Assembly: GCA_903927955.1 (NCBI GenBank)
Contig: CAIYOW010000091.1
Location: 1-48,944, forward strand
From: an uncultured Methylococcaceae bacterium
GTDB taxonomy: Bacteria; Pseudomonadota; Gammaproteobacteria; Methylococcales; Methylomonadaceae
DNA length: 48,944 nt
Direction: 5' to 3'
The notes under the pieces are model-generated. The model saw only the letters and a list, made by a program, of their open reading frames with translations. It was not told the DNA's origin and did no database searches. Below are positions 16,551 to 27,257 of the stretch, in pieces (position 1 is the first letter of the stretch; the number at the start of each line of letters is the position of its first letter). Made by a program: the position numbers and the translations under genes.

Positions 16551-17918
16551 TTATTCCGCTCCAGAAAACAGATAAGGTGAGTTTGCAAGCCTAAAACTTC
16601 CGTCTACGGGCTGCACTTCTACGCTATCACCCAGCCTAAGCGAATGGTCTTCGGTAAAAACATAGGAAAAACCACATAATCCAGTTGGATGAAAACCGCA
16701 GCTTTTTAGTCTGGGTCTAAATAAATCAGCCGTTTTTTCGCCTACCATTTTGCCATTAACTGTTATTTTTACTCGGACTGGTATACTAGGGTTTATTCCA
16801 ATGGCCCAACCATTCACCTGCTTTGTTGTGACGTTACCCAACCTGCCGATCAATGCTTTAAATGGGCTAATGCCGCCTTTGCTCGCTGTTTTTTGTCTGA
16901 GTTGACCCACCAAGAGGGCTATTGCTTCAGGTGTCCGAATCAAACGATGATCTGACTTAGGCCGACCAACCAATTGCAATAGCTGAGGAACTATATGAAC
17001 ACCGGCTTGAATTAAGTCGGTTTCATTGTTTATGTCTGTATCAAAGCGTTGGCTCAAATTTTCTTCAAGCGATTGGCCTATGCGATTTTCCATCCATTGA
17101 ATATCATCGCTATTTTTTTTCAAAAAAGGCAACATTATATCTGGCGCGAAACGAAAGCGGTCGTTACCTATATTTTTAATGGCATTACCTAATCGCATAC
17201 TTTCTTGACCTCTCAGGCTAACTGAATCAAGAGTCCCTCCAAACTTACGATAAATATGCAGCAAAGACACTGCTTGCAGGGAAAGCGACTCATTTGTCCT
17301 AACAATCTTCTGTTTAGGTAATGCGATGCCTAAACGGGAACAAAAATCCTGAACGACACAACCATCAGGGAATGCTTGAGGCTCAAACTTCCATAATTGA
17401 ACATTTTCAGGACTAAAGATGTCATCGAACTTACTGAACGTATTGCGATAACCCTTGTATGTGCGCTCAATATCAAAGTGGTTATTGGCAGTACCTTTCA
17501 AAGATTCCTGAAAAATGCTAGTCATCAAAGCGACAGGGGGGCGGACATATCCGACAACTTGAATTTCATCAAAAATTTTTGATAGGAATTTATAAATAGC
17601 CTTGACATTATTATATGGAAGCTGGCTTATGGATTCGGCAGAAATTATCAGGATACGGTCTTGAGCTATTTTTATTGATTGCTCTAAACTATCCCGTGAT
17701 TTTGAAATATAACTATCAATATCCGAGCGTTTTTTGCCTATGTGCAAATGGTGTCGTTGAGGTCGATCTGAAAATATACTGTGCATAGCCACACTGTGGT
17801 TAGGCCCTGACGACAATTTTGCGTAATAAAATGTATTATCACTGAAACCTTCTAGGCTCGACTGGATCGAAGATGAACCTGTTTTGTGCATCCCGATATG
17901 TACAATACAACGACTCAT
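16551..17918 (-). CDS. Sulfotransferase with C-terminal beta-sandwich domain, copy 1
   Basis: The N-terminus HIGMHKTGSSSIQSSL is the 5'-phosphosulfate-binding loop of PAPS-dependent sulfotransferases. VVGYVRPPVALMTSIFQES (about 127-145) fits the 3'-phosphate-binding helix. The enzyme would transfer sulfate from PAPS to a sugar hydroxyl. The last 90 residues (VNGWAIGINPSIPVRVKITVNG ... GFHPTGLCGFSYVF) form a separate beta-sandwich-like module of the kind attached to polysaccharide enzymes. The 455-residue protein is a full-length paralogue of the one at 20775-22130. A GAGGT site lies before the ATG. Acceptor sugar and regiochemistry are unknown. The membership of a capsule cluster suggests sulfation of the exported glycan. 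Confidence 0.82.
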   Translation of the reverse strand: MSRCIVHIGMHKTGSSSIQSSLEGFSDNTFYYAKLSSGPNHSVAMHSIFSDRPQRHHLHIGKKRSDIDSYISKSRDSLEQSIKIAQDRILIISAESISQLPYNNVKAIYKFLSKIFDEIQVVGYVRPPVALMTSIFQESLKGTANNHFDIERTYKGYRNTFSKFDDIFSPENVQLWKFEPQAFPDGCVVQDFCSRLGIALPKQKIVRTNESLSLQAVSLLHIYRKFGGTLDSVSLRGQESMRLGNAIKNIGNDRFRFAPDIMLPFLKKNSDDIQWMENRIGQSLEENLSQRFDTDINNETDLIQAGVHIVPQLLQLVGRPKSDHRLIRTPEAIALLVGQLRQKTASKGGISPFKALIGRLGNVTTKQVNGWAIGINPSIPVRVKITVNGKMVGEKTADLFRPRLKSCGFHPTGLCGFSYVFTEDHSLRLGDSVEVQPVDGSFRLANSPYLFSGAE

Positions 17919-18199
17919 TAATGTTTTACCTCAAAATATTCAAAATATAATATTTTTTTATAATTTTTATAGAAAAATTGGCAATCAAATCCAAGCCAAA
18001 CTATTAGAAAAAATAAATACCGAGATAATTTATTAAATATCCTGGATTATTTCAACAGACAAACTAAAAAATGATATACTGTTGAATATGCAAACTATTA
18101 CAAGCTATTTTTCCCAGAAAGACACTTGATCTGTTATGTTTTTAGGCTGAAAAGTGAATAAATCATATGCAGTGCAAATTATTTAATAAACAAACTTAG

Positions 18200-19309
18200 C
18201 TAATTTATAACTTCAAATGCGTTATTAGCGTCATTTTTATTAATTGAATAGATATCATTTGCTCCAATTGGCGTTCCAAACACGAAACCAATTGACTGAC
18301 CCGCCCTATGACATAAACCTGCTTGCAAAAAATGCCTTTTATAGGTGGGCTGAAACACCAAAACTTTACAGTTTTTATGGCAAAAAATAGAATTATGCAT
18401 GCCTGAACCGTATTCACCTGCCAGAACAGAGGCTGATGCAAATAAAGATAACTGCTGGGGCAATGTTAATTGCTCAGGGTAGACAATCTGGTAGCCATGC
18501 CTGGAAGCAATTGTTGTAAGCTCATCACTATTGGAAAGCAACCTGCTTGTATTATGCAATTCTGCCCTAGAAATAAACAATTTTTTATTTCCTGTGGCTT
18601 TTACATTATTGGACATGTGTTTTATATATGGAATCATGCCTTTAGAAAAGCCGCTTCTAAAATGCAAAGATCCGGGAATTAATGCTTCTGGAAAATATAA
18701 TCCTTCTTCACTAGGATTATATTTTATAATTCTATTCAATGGTATTCCAAGGACTTTTAGCAGTTCTTTTGAAAACCCGCGCGTTGGCTCATGAAGAACA
18801 TATTTTCCTTTAAATCCAATACGTTCCATGAATGATATTTTTGGCAATATATCAACCAGCCAATGCCCATAAACCAGTTGACCCGCCTGTGAAATAATAG
18901 CGACTTCCTCATCAATGACCCGATACTTGAGTCCTGGCTTAATTGCATAATGATTGTCAGCCTCTATTAAAAGGTTAGCATTAGCTCTTTGATTTAACTT
19001 GCCCATTTCGGAAATGGCTGAAGAGGCTACAACTAGCCTGCCATGGGCATCAATCACCAAACCATGTCCTATCAGGGTGATTTTTTTAGCTTGAATAACC
19101 AATTCAGGCGGTGTTTGCTCGGTGGTTTTATTAAATACGGAAATCATGGCATCACTCCCATTCAAAAACAATAATGGGGTTACAGTTATTTTTTCCGCAT
19201 CGCTATAATATTTAATTGCCAGATCATCGCCTTCGACATCCAAACTTTGCGGATGGAACAAGTCTGATAAAAATACTGATGATTTTTTAATAGTAGACGA
19301 AATTAACAA
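18200..19309 (-). CDS. Glycosyltransferase family 61-like (DUF563) protein
   Basis: The 369-residue protein carries the DUF563/GT61 pattern. It has YGHWLVDILPKISFM (about 143-157), the middle segment KKLFISRAELHNTSRLLSN, and the C-terminal GYQIVYPEQLTLPQQLSLFASASVLAGEYGSGMHN, in which a nucleotide-sugar site ends in G-S-G-M-H-N. Such proteins transfer sugars in capsule and exopolysaccharide assembly. No signal peptide is evident, so it is cytoplasmic. It lies between the two sulfotransferase genes in an AT-rich stretch. Gaps of about 280 and 265 bases on either side are AT-rich and hold no gene that I can support. The second contains a hairpin GGATATTT/AAATATCC near 19447-19471. Confidence 0.78.
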   Translation of the reverse strand: MLISSTIKKSSVFLSDLFHPQSLDVEGDDLAIKYYSDAEKITVTPLLFLNGSDAMISVFNKTTEQTPPELVIQAKKITLIGHGLVIDAHGRLVVASSAISEMGKLNQRANANLLIEADNHYAIKPGLKYRVIDEEVAIISQAGQLVYGHWLVDILPKISFMERIGFKGKYVLHEPTRGFSKELLKVLGIPLNRIIKYNPSEEGLYFPEALIPGSLHFRSGFSKGMIPYIKHMSNNVKATGNKKLFISRAELHNTSRLLSNSDELTTIASRHGYQIVYPEQLTLPQQLSLFASASVLAGEYGSGMHNSIFCHKNCKVLVFQPTYKRHFLQAGLCHRAGQSIGFVFGTPIGANDIYSINKNDANNAFEVIN

Positions 19310-19574
19310 TTTAATAACCTATTTTATTTAAAAAATTATAAGGCACATTAATCGTGCGGAACTATAAACCAAGAAAGGATGATAAAGGCGAAAAACTTAT
19401 GCAAAGGTTCATGCTTATTTTAGGGGGTATGTAATAAATCTATTATGGATATTTCAGCAACTATAAATATCCACGCTGGGATTGTCTATAATGGTTAAAG
19501 TCCTTAATACAACCAAGGAATCCAAAACCAATTGGCTAGACTAAATAATAGATATGACCTGTTACAAAGTTTTC

Positions 19575-20669
19575 TTAGTTGAATAGCGTGCAAGTCGATT
19601 GCCATGTAGACTTGGGCAGCAACTCCCCCCGGTCAATCTTTTCGAGCGTCATCCCCAAATCCAGCATTGTGCGCATAGCTGGATAATCATCTCCGATAGC
19701 ATTTTCTGGCACGGTTTTTCTCGGGTGGGGAAACCAACTCATCAGCAAGTAAGTTGAAGGGAAGCCGCCGAAACTGGCATAACATTGCATTGAGCTTAAG
19801 ACATCGTCATGGAATGCTTTATCAGAACTGCGGCCTCCCAGTCTTGAGGTTGTCAACATGCCAAACTTAATGCCCATTTCATTTTCCACAAAAGATTCAA
19901 AGTCCCTTATTTTTTGCCACGTCACACCCCGCATATGTGTTTTAGGGATGTGAAAAGGCATGTCCAAATGCATATAAGCTAAAGGCACTCCTGCATTATC
20001 CATGGCTTTTTGCCCTTTTAGAAAAAGCAGCCTATAGTCTGCAGCATTCTGTCCTATGCTAGTGATTATTCCAATGTGTACTTGTGGATATATCTCTTGC
20101 ATTAATTTTGAGTAGTCAATGACATCCTGAATTCTTTTTCCCTCTGGATTAATGGAATCTTGACTCTCCGGCAACTTTCCTAAAGCACCTTGCATACTGA
20201 TAAAACTGACAACGGCACCTAATTTTTTTAAGCGTTTTAGTTGGTCTTCTTGATATTTAAAAGCACTCGTTTTATTAACCGGTCGCATCCACGTTGCACC
20301 ACCGACATCGAGTGCCAATAATATGTTATTATTTTTAAGATAAGGAATAAATTTTTCTGATAAAAATCTATCATCCAATTGGTTAAGGATATTAGACCGC
20401 ACCATATATACTTTTATAAAACGGCTAGCCTTGGCAAAACTATCGGTATGATTAAATTTATCAATAAAATCTACTGGCATCTTTCCGGCTTTACCAAGAT
20501 TATTATCTTCATACCAAAATTCCGTCGCACACGCTGAAGTATTCACCAGTATGGTTAGCACAGTCATGATTACAGTGGCAAATAAGTGGCTTATATTCAA
20601 TTTTATAATAAGAAGTCCGCTCTTGCGTTTGTCAAATTTGGCAGTATTAAGCGCGCTGTATAATTTCAC
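19575..20669 (-). CDS. Secreted barrel-like protein in the polysaccharide cluster, possible glycan hydrolase
   Basis: The first 50 residues hold a long basic n-region and a hydrophobic segment (SHLFATVIMTVLTILVNTSACA) with a plausible cleavage before TEFWYEDN, so export to the periplasm is likely. The mature part alternates short strands and helices in the manner of a TIM barrel: FIKVYMVRS, LLALDVGGATWM, VVSFISMQGALG, VHIGIITSIGQ, VPLAYMHLDMPFH, IKFGMLTTSR, TYLLMSWFPHPRK. Conserved-looking acidic residues follow strands, as in glycoside hydrolases, but I cannot name the family or catalytic pair. In this context it may trim or degrade the polymer. A non-enzymatic role is possible. Confidence 0.6.
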   Translation of the reverse strand: MKLYSALNTAKFDKRKSGLLIIKLNISHLFATVIMTVLTILVNTSACATEFWYEDNNLGKAGKMPVDFIDKFNHTDSFAKASRFIKVYMVRSNILNQLDDRFLSEKFIPYLKNNNILLALDVGGATWMRPVNKTSAFKYQEDQLKRLKKLGAVVSFISMQGALGKLPESQDSINPEGKRIQDVIDYSKLMQEIYPQVHIGIITSIGQNAADYRLLFLKGQKAMDNAGVPLAYMHLDMPFHIPKTHMRGVTWQKIRDFESFVENEMGIKFGMLTTSRLGGRSSDKAFHDDVLSSMQCYASFGGFPSTYLLMSWFPHPRKTVPENAIGDDYPAMRTMLDLGMTLEKIDRGELLPKSTWQSTCTLFN

Positions 20670-20774
20670 CGTTTTTGCCGTATGATGCCAATTGCAGCTT
20701 AATAACGCAACAACTAGGATAACTCAACCATAACATTATCGTATCCAAAATTAAAAAAGTTCAAGGCTTGTATT

Positions 20775-22130
20775 TTAATTCATCGTGTATGGAGAATTGG
20801 TGAGCATGAAACTACCATCAGGGATTTCTACAGTTACAACATCACCAGCACTCAATGTCTGTCCATCCGGAAAAAAAAAGCTAAAACCACATATTCCTGT
20901 TGGGTGAAAACCGCTGTCTTTTAGACCAGGTCTCAATAAATTTGCAATTTGCTCGCCTACCACTTGGCCATTAACTTTTATTTTTACATGGACAGGCAAA
21001 TGAGGGTTTATCCCAATAGCCCACCCACTCACCTGCAATGTTGTCACTAATCCAACATTGCCATATAACAATTTAAATGTGTCGGGGGCTTTGTTTGCTA
21101 ATTTTTGCCTGAGCTGACCAACCAAATATGCCACGCTCACTGGTGATTGAATTAAACGCATGTCCGAATCGGGCCGACCCACTAATTGTAAAAGTTTACC
21201 GGCTACGTCCATACCTACTTGAATAAGGTCAGCCTCATTTTTAATATCATGGGCTGTGCTTTGACCGCCCCCCTCGTCAAACGATTGGCCTAGACGATTT
21301 TCTATCCATTCGATATCTAGTAATTTTTTTTTCAGTATAGGCTGAAAGATTTCTGGAGAGAAGCGCAACCGATCATTACCAATATCTTTAATGGCATTAC
21401 CTAATTTCATACTTTCCGAGCCATTCAAGTCGGCAGAACCAAACATCAGGCCAAACTTACGATAAATGTAAAGCAATGCTACCGATTGAAGAGAAAGTGA
21501 TTCATTGACTCTAACAATGTTTTGTTTAGGTAATGCGATGCCTAAGCGCGAACAAAAATCTTGCACAACACAACCTTCGGGGAAGGATTTTGGGTCAAAC
21601 TTCCATAACTGGACATTTTCTAATTTAAAAATATCATCAAATTTGCCAAAAATATCGCGGTAATTTTTATAATCACTTTCAATAATAAAGTTTGTTCTAG
21701 GAATAATCTTAAGAGATTCTTGAAAAATGCTGGTCATAAAACCAACTGGCGAACGCACATAAGCCACTACTTGGATTTCGTCAAAATTTTCTGATAGATA
21801 TTTATAGATGGCTTTTATATTATCATAAGAAAGTCGGCTTATACCTTCACCAGAAATCAGCAAAGTACGACCATTAGCTAATTTTATTGATTTTTGCAGA
21901 CTTTTCCATGATAACGAAATAAATTTATCAATATCAGCTGGCTTTTTACCCTGATGCAGATGATGCTGCCCAGGATTATCAGAAAACATACTTATCATAG
22001 CAAGGCTATGGTTTGCACCTGCGGGCATTTCTGCATAATAAAATACATCATCACTAAAACCCTTTAGGCTTGACTGAATGGATGTAGAACCTGTTTTATG
22101 CATTCCGATATGCATTATGCAACGACTCAT
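20775..22130 (-). CDS. Sulfotransferase with C-terminal beta-sandwich domain, copy 2
   Basis: This 451-residue protein is a full-length paralogue of the product at 16551-17918. Both begin MSRC-(I/V)-HIGMHKTGS and share the PAPS loop, the YVRSPVGFMTSIFQESLK segment and VVQDFCSRLGIALPKQ. Both end in a beta-sandwich module, here VSGWAIGINPHLPVHVKIKVNG. Even the leader is shared (TTTGAGGTAAA before the ATG), so the pair arose by gene duplication. Divergence is greatest in the middle (about 230-330) and may reflect different acceptor positions. A 149-base gap separates it from the upstream glycosyltransferase gene. PAPS use is inferred from motif only. Confidence 0.82.
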   Translation of the reverse strand: MSRCIMHIGMHKTGSTSIQSSLKGFSDDVFYYAEMPAGANHSLAMISMFSDNPGQHHLHQGKKPADIDKFISLSWKSLQKSIKLANGRTLLISGEGISRLSYDNIKAIYKYLSENFDEIQVVAYVRSPVGFMTSIFQESLKIIPRTNFIIESDYKNYRDIFGKFDDIFKLENVQLWKFDPKSFPEGCVVQDFCSRLGIALPKQNIVRVNESLSLQSVALLYIYRKFGLMFGSADLNGSESMKLGNAIKDIGNDRLRFSPEIFQPILKKKLLDIEWIENRLGQSFDEGGGQSTAHDIKNEADLIQVGMDVAGKLLQLVGRPDSDMRLIQSPVSVAYLVGQLRQKLANKAPDTFKLLYGNVGLVTTLQVSGWAIGINPHLPVHVKIKVNGQVVGEQIANLLRPGLKDSGFHPTGICGFSFFFPDGQTLSAGDVVTVEIPDGSFMLTNSPYTMN

Positions 22131-22279
22131 TAGTTTACCTCAAATAATCAGCAGCTTTCGTCTATGAATAGCTTGTATATTAAGAAAGCGAGAGAAGTCA
22201 TTACTGTTTCAATCGCATATCTTGTTGTCAGTCCATTTGTCTATACTGTATTGCTGCAGGTGCAGTTGCAACCGCCATT

Positions 22280-25200
22280 TTATAACGAAAAGTCTTCTCT
22301 TGCCGTAGTCAAATTGCGGCTGTAAAAGGGATCATGCTGCAAGCGTTTACCCCATTTATTTTTTATGAAGTCAATTTCGGTGTTAAATCGCGCTATTTTC
22401 TCTGGCGTGTCTTCATAGCCGCGTGACTTGGATTCATAATGGTAGAGTTCTGCGTAAGGAGTCCAGAGGTTACGGTATCCTGCTTCCCTGACTTTAAGAC
22501 AGAAATCCACATCGTTAAAGGCAACTTTTAAGCCGTCTTCTTCCAAACCGCCAACTTGCTCATAAACCGATTTACGCAAAACCAAACAGGCGGCAGTCAC
22601 TGAAGATAAGTTTTGGATGACTTTCAGACGGTGGAAATAGCCGGAAGCGTTTCTAGGGAAATGTTTGTGCGAATGACCGGCGACTCCGCCCAAGCCAATA
22701 ATAACGCCAGCATGTTGGATAGTGTTGTCGTCGTAGTATAGTTTGGCACCCACACAACCGATCTCTGGCCTTAGGGCTTGGCTGACCAGTTCAGTCAACC
22801 ATTCCGGACTAATAACTTCAACATCGTTGTTGACCAGTCCAATCAGCTCGCCTTGGGCAAATTTTGCACCGTAATTGTTAATGGCTGAATAATTGAACGG
22901 AAAATCGTAAGGCACTATTTTAACGCGTTTGTCTTGTGCTTGTATGGTTTCAAAATAAGCCAAAGTGTCAGTTTGGACACTACCATTATCTAAAATTATA
23001 ATCTCGTAATTACGGTAGCTTGTCTTTTCAATAATGCTGTCGATACAAGGTTTAAGTACGGAAAGCATGTCGCGTGTCGGTATCAGTAGACTGACCAACG
23101 GTTGTGGTTCGGGTATCGGATAGCGGACCCGGTAGGTGTTGGGCACTAAGCCTGGTTCGACGCTAACACCGGTTTTATCCAAATTCTTGAAGTAATCTTG
23201 CAAGGCTTTTAACCCAGCATCCGATGTATAGGTTTTTTCACCAGAATCGAGTGCTGTGGAACCTTCCAATATTCGCCAATGATACAACACCTTGGGTATA
23301 TGGATCACTTCGTCGTATTTTATCAATGGCAAGCAGCGCAGCAATAAGTCTTGGTCTTGACTGCCTTCGACACCGAGCCTGAAACCGCCAATGCGGGCAA
23401 GCAATTCTTTTCGGTATACCCCTAAATGGGAGACATAGTTTTGAGAAAAAAACAGGTCAGGATTCCAGTCCGATTTAAAATGGGGATCGGAACGGTTGCC
23501 TTGCTCATCAATTTTATCTTCGTCGCTGTATAAAATGTTGGCTGACGGGTGTTGGTTAATGGTCTGCACGATAAAATGCAACGCGTGTGCGCTCAGTTCG
23601 TCATCATGATCCAATAAGGCGACAAAATCGCCGGTAGCCAGTTCGAGGGCCGTGTTGGATGCTGCGGATATATGACCATTTTTTTTGCGGTAGGCGACCT
23701 TAATGCGTGGATCACTTGCGGCATATTCAGCCAATACTTCACGCACCCTGCCATCCGGCGAGGCATCGTCCGCAATGCACAGTTCCCAGTTGGGGTAACT
23801 TTGATTTAAAACAGATTCTATGGCACTGCGTAAATACACTTCGCCAGTATTGTAAACCGGAACTACGATAGAAATGATGGGGCTATAACCAAAATCCTTT
23901 TGCTTGGCCTGTAGGGTTTCAATATCATCAACTTCTGGGCTTTCATTCAGTTCTATCCATTCAGCATAGGTCAGCGCACCACCTGCACCGTTGCTGATGA
24001 AAGTTTTATTGTATCTTCGCCAAAGCAGTGCCTTGACATCACTATTTTCTTTGCTGGCTTGACGGCCTAAGCGACGCTCAATTTCCGCCACCGATTTATT
24101 TTTAAATTTGCTGTCATGCGTTTGTAGCCGTTCCAACTGCAAACCGTACACCGCTTCTTGTGCCACTGGTTGAAAATTGAGCTTTTGGAATGAAAAACGC
24201 GCCTCGGATTCGAGCGGATCGAAACGTATTTGCAAAGGCGTGGCAGGCAGCTGATATAAGCGCTTGAGGATTTTGCCACTGAAAAAAGGCAATTCCAAGG
24301 CATGATCTTCGCTATAGCCTGCACCGTAGTCGAAATACAACTTAGCGTTATCCCTGCTGATGCTGGCATGGATGCAAATTTCTATCAAATACCAACCCAG
24401 TTGCAACGGGCCATTGGCAACCTGTAACAAAAACCACGGGTCGCTGCCTTCCGACTTCCAAGAATGGCTGCCTTGGCTGTTCGACACCAGTGTATTGATA
24501 GGATCAAGTACTGTGACGTTACCTTCGCGGGCACCTAATGCTTCATAAACCCTAAATTGGTTAACATATTCGGCGGGCAGTTCGGGTACGGATTTGATGG
24601 GGGTCATCCACATCGGCAATAGTTTAAAACTAATGGGGGTTTCACAGGGGTCAAACCTGATGGCGCAACAGTCTTTTGGGATAAAAACTGGGATTTTTTG
24701 TGCCTCCGTACCTTGCAACAACACGGTCAGCATCAGTTCGGGGGTGTAACCAAGCCCTACGTTAAAAAACAACTGGCCATTTAGTGGTTGCCCTGCCTGC
24801 AGGTCAATGGTCAGCCAGTGCCAGCCAATATGCTGCACCCATTCTTTGCCAGCCACTAAGGCAAATTGGGGGTCTTCACCACCCGATAGCCATTCTATGG
24901 CGGTGGTGCCAGCTGTTATTTGATGCATGGGAATGGCATCAACGGGGAAACGGTTACTGTTACTGTTACTGTGTGACGGCATGGCTTTTTTGCGGGTGAA
25001 AGGCTTGAGAATATTCCACACAGCGGAGTCCTTAACTTCTTTTATTTCGTCTGCCAACGCCATAGCTTTTCTATGGGATTGAATTAACTCGGCGTTTTTA
25101 TAAATAATTTGCTGCATCAGCTGGTCTATCTGCTGACCCATGTCATTGATGTGCTGGTTAAGGGCAGCAAGATCAGTCGCTTGTAGCTCCGAAACGTTTT

Positions 25201-26206
25201 GAAGTGCTGCTAGTGTATCTTGATTGTCGGCTATGGATTGGTGCAACAAGCCGATATAAAATTCTCTTTGCGAACTGATATAGGTTTCAACAGATGCGTC
25301 TTCAGTGTGTCCAACCGTTGTCGCCAGATTGCCAATAGGGGTATAGAGCAGCGTTGCCGCAGTGGACTCAGCTTGTTCATCCAGTTCATTAGTGATGCGG
25401 TTAACCTCTTCAGAATCCCATCCCAATTTGCCAGCCAAGATGTCATCCAGTAGGACAAAGGCACGTTTGACGGCTCTCGATGCTAATGTTTCAGCCATAA
25501 CATCAGCACTGGTGTGGCACGAATGCCTGAGGGTCGGGTTTATGAGATTTTGTGAAAAACTGTCGGAGATAGCGGGCAATTGCTCACTATGCATCCCCAA
25601 TAAATTGATCATTTTGATAATTTGACTGTCCGGCTTATCCAGTAAACTGTCATAATCCAGCACTATCCTTGGAAAACCTTGACTATAATGGAATCCGGCC
25701 AAAAGGGCTTCAAGCCAAAGACAGTAGCTTTTCTCTGGCAGAATAGCTTGCTTTTGCCGCAACGAAAAAGCCGTGCTAAGCGGGTTTCTGTGTTGGATGA
25801 CAAAAAGGATATCGATGTCCAAGTCAGTGAGCAGCTTTATCCAAAAAGCTAATGAATACGGTTCAGAAATAATCAAACCTAAACAGCGGCTGTTTTGGAA
25901 AGCGGACTGGATAAGTTGGACAGCCTGGGCTTGTAGCGTGGCATAAGATTCTGGCATCAGTGCTTGCTGTGCAGCAGCTAGGTTTTTTCGCCAGTTTTTA
26001 TCCAGGCATTCTGCCAGTTGGTCGTTTATTTCAGTAATAACTGGCGTATCTTTACCGTGTGGTTGCAGGAAAAAATCCACCCCTAGCGATTCAAAGCCTT
26101 GGCAGACCAGTTGTAGACCGGTAGCAGCTGAGCCAATCAACAATACCATGCGAAGCGGCGACGTTTGGATTGGCTCGTTGACTGTATTGAGGGTTGCTTG
26201 TGTCAT
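22280..26206 (-). CDS. Giant glycosyltransferase: sulfotransferase-like domain, coiled coil, two beta-sandwich repeats, two GT2 domains
   Basis: The 1308 residues fall into five parts. Residues 1-255 are sulfotransferase-like, with a weak P-loop (LIGSAATGL) and [12 protein letters not shown] near 181-192. A coiled coil covers about 330-395. Two related modules at 436-531 and 580-676 share W-S-x-G-x-DP-x-F-x-L, GxGY and IRFDP. The first GT2 domain, from about 777, has [29 protein letters not shown] and YSDEDKID. The second, from about 1014, has [16 protein letters not shown] and VNNDVEVI. Tandem GT2 enzymes often add rhamnose, and rfbA directly precedes it with a 4-base ATGA overlap. No signal peptide is present. 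Linkage and sugar order cannot be told. Confidence 0.85.
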   Translation of the reverse strand: MTQATLNTVNEPIQTSPLRMVLLIGSAATGLQLVCQGFESLGVDFFLQPHGKDTPVITEINDQLAECLDKNWRKNLAAAQQALMPESYATLQAQAVQLIQSAFQNSRCLGLIISEPYSLAFWIKLLTDLDIDILFVIQHRNPLSTAFSLRQKQAILPEKSYCLWLEALLAGFHYSQGFPRIVLDYDSLLDKPDSQIIKMINLLGMHSEQLPAISDSFSQNLINPTLRHSCHTSADVMAETLASRAVKRAFVLLDDILAGKLGWDSEEVNRITNELDEQAESTAATLLYTPIGNLATTVGHTEDASVETYISSQREFYIGLLHQSIADNQDTLAALQNVSELQATDLAALNQHINDMGQQIDQLMQQIIYKNAELIQSHRKAMALADEIKEVKDSAVWNILKPFTRKKAMPSHSNSNSNRFPVDAIPMHQITAGTTAIEWLSGGEDPQFALVAGKEWVQHIGWHWLTIDLQAGQPLNGQLFFNVGLGYTPELMLTVLLQGTEAQKIPVFIPKDCCAIRFDPCETPISFKLLPMWMTPIKSVPELPAEYVNQFRVYEALGAREGNVTVLDPINTLVSNSQGSHSWKSEGSDPWFLLQVANGPLQLGWYLIEICIHASISRDNAKLYFDYGAGYSEDHALELPFFSGKILKRLYQLPATPLQIRFDPLESEARFSFQKLNFQPVAQEAVYGLQLERLQTHDSKFKNKSVAEIERRLGRQASKENSDVKALLWRRYNKTFISNGAGGALTYAEWIELNESPEVDDIETLQAKQKDFGYSPIISIVVPVYNTGEVYLRSAIESVLNQSYPNWELCIADDASPDGRVREVLAEYAASDPRIKVAYRKKNGHISAASNTALELATGDFVALLDHDDELSAHALHFIVQTINQHPSANILYSDEDKIDEQGNRSDPHFKSDWNPDLFFSQNYVSHLGVYRKELLARIGGFRLGVEGSQDQDLLLRCLPLIKYDEVIHIPKVLYHWRILEGSTALDSGEKTYTSDAGLKALQDYFKNLDKTGVSVEPGLVPNTYRVRYPIPEPQPLVSLLIPTRDMLSVLKPCIDSIIEKTSYRNYEIIILDNGSVQTDTLAYFETIQAQDKRVKIVPYDFPFNYSAINNYGAKFAQGELIGLVNNDVEVISPEWLTELVSQALRPEIGCVGAKLYYDDNTIQHAGVIIGLGGVAGHSHKHFPRNASGYFHRLKVIQNLSSVTAACLVLRKSVYEQVGGLEEDGLKVAFNDVDFCLKVREAGYRNLWTPYAELYHYESKSRGYEDTPEKIARFNTEIDFIKNKWGKRLQHDPFYSRNLTTAREDFSL

Positions 26207-27138
26207 TTAATTTCGCACTCTTTTAATAATGAATACAAATATTGTCCATAACTGCTTTTGGAGAGCGCGTCTGCCAATTTTTGTAGCTGTGCGCTGTCAA
26301 TGTAACCTTTACGGCAAGCTATCTCTTCGGGGCAAGCGATTTTCCAACCTTGACGGTGTTCAATGGTTTCAATGAAATTGCTGGCTTCCATTAAACTTTC
26401 ATGAGTGCCAGTGTCCAACCAGGCAAAGCCTCGACTTAATATTTCAACGGCAAGCTGGTTGCGTTCCATATAAATGCGGTTGACATCGGTAATCTCAAGT
26501 TCGCCGCGTGCGGAAGGCTTCAGATTTTCGGCTATATCGATTATTTGATTGTCATAGAAGTACAAGCCTGTCACCGCATAATTTGATTTGGGCTGCAAAG
26601 GTTTTTCTTCCAACGAAGTGGCTTTGCCCTGGCTGTCGAAAGCGACCACGCCGTAGCGTTCTGGGTCATGTACATGGTAGGCAAATACGCTAGCCCCATC
26701 AGTCCTTGCCGAAGCCCTGTTCAGGTGTGCTTCCAAGTCATGCCCATAGAAAATATTGTCCCCCAGCACCAAAGCTGAACTATCTTTACCGATAAAATCC
26801 TTGCCTATAATGAATGCTTGAGCCAAGCCATCGGGACTAGGCTGTACTGCGTATTGCAAGTTTAACCCCCAATCGCTACCATCCCCCAGCAATTCGGCAA
26901 AGCGGGGCGTGTCTTGCGGGGTTGAAATAATGAGGATGTCCCGGATTCCCGCCAACATTAATGTTGATAGCGGGTAGTAAATCATGGGCTTGTCGTAGAC
27001 AGGCAGCAATTGCTTTGAAACTACCTTAGTGACAGGGTACAGCCTTGTGCCTGAACCTCCCGCCAGTATGATTCCTTTTCTTGGTGAATTTGATACGGCA
27101 ATTCGGTTGTCATCAACTTCAGCAATGGCGTTTGTCAT
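26203..27138 (-). CDS. rfbA: Glucose-1-phosphate thymidylyltransferase
   Basis: RmlA joins glucose-1-phosphate and dTTP to give dTDP-glucose, the first step of dTDP-L-rhamnose synthesis. The 311 residues include the nucleotide loop [16 protein letters not shown], then [31 protein letters not shown] and a C-terminal [16 protein letters not shown]. About 20 extra residues precede the usual start of the family. It ends with an ATGA overlap with the big glycosyltransferase gene and follows rfbD by 119 bases. The four rhamnose genes run in the order rfbC, rfbB, rfbD, rfbA. Confidence 0.97.
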   Translation of the reverse strand: MTNAIAEVDDNRIAVSNSPRKGIILAGGSGTRLYPVTKVVSKQLLPVYDKPMIYYPLSTLMLAGIRDILIISTPQDTPRFAELLGDGSDWGLNLQYAVQPSPDGLAQAFIIGKDFIGKDSSALVLGDNIFYGHDLEAHLNRASARTDGASVFAYHVHDPERYGVVAFDSQGKATSLEEKPLQPKSNYAVTGLYFYDNQIIDIAENLKPSARGELEITDVNRIYMERNQLAVEILSRGFAWLDTGTHESLMEASNFIETIEHRQGWKIACPEEIACRKGYIDSAQLQKLADALSKSSYGQYLYSLLKECEIK

Positions 27139-27257
27139 TTGGTTTCCATATTAATTTAAAATTAAGCCTATATTATACTTAATCAAATCATAGAATGAGT
27201 GTGATTAAGCAGCATTAGGGGTTTATGGTCTGGACAGCTGCCAGCCCGACGTATTAG

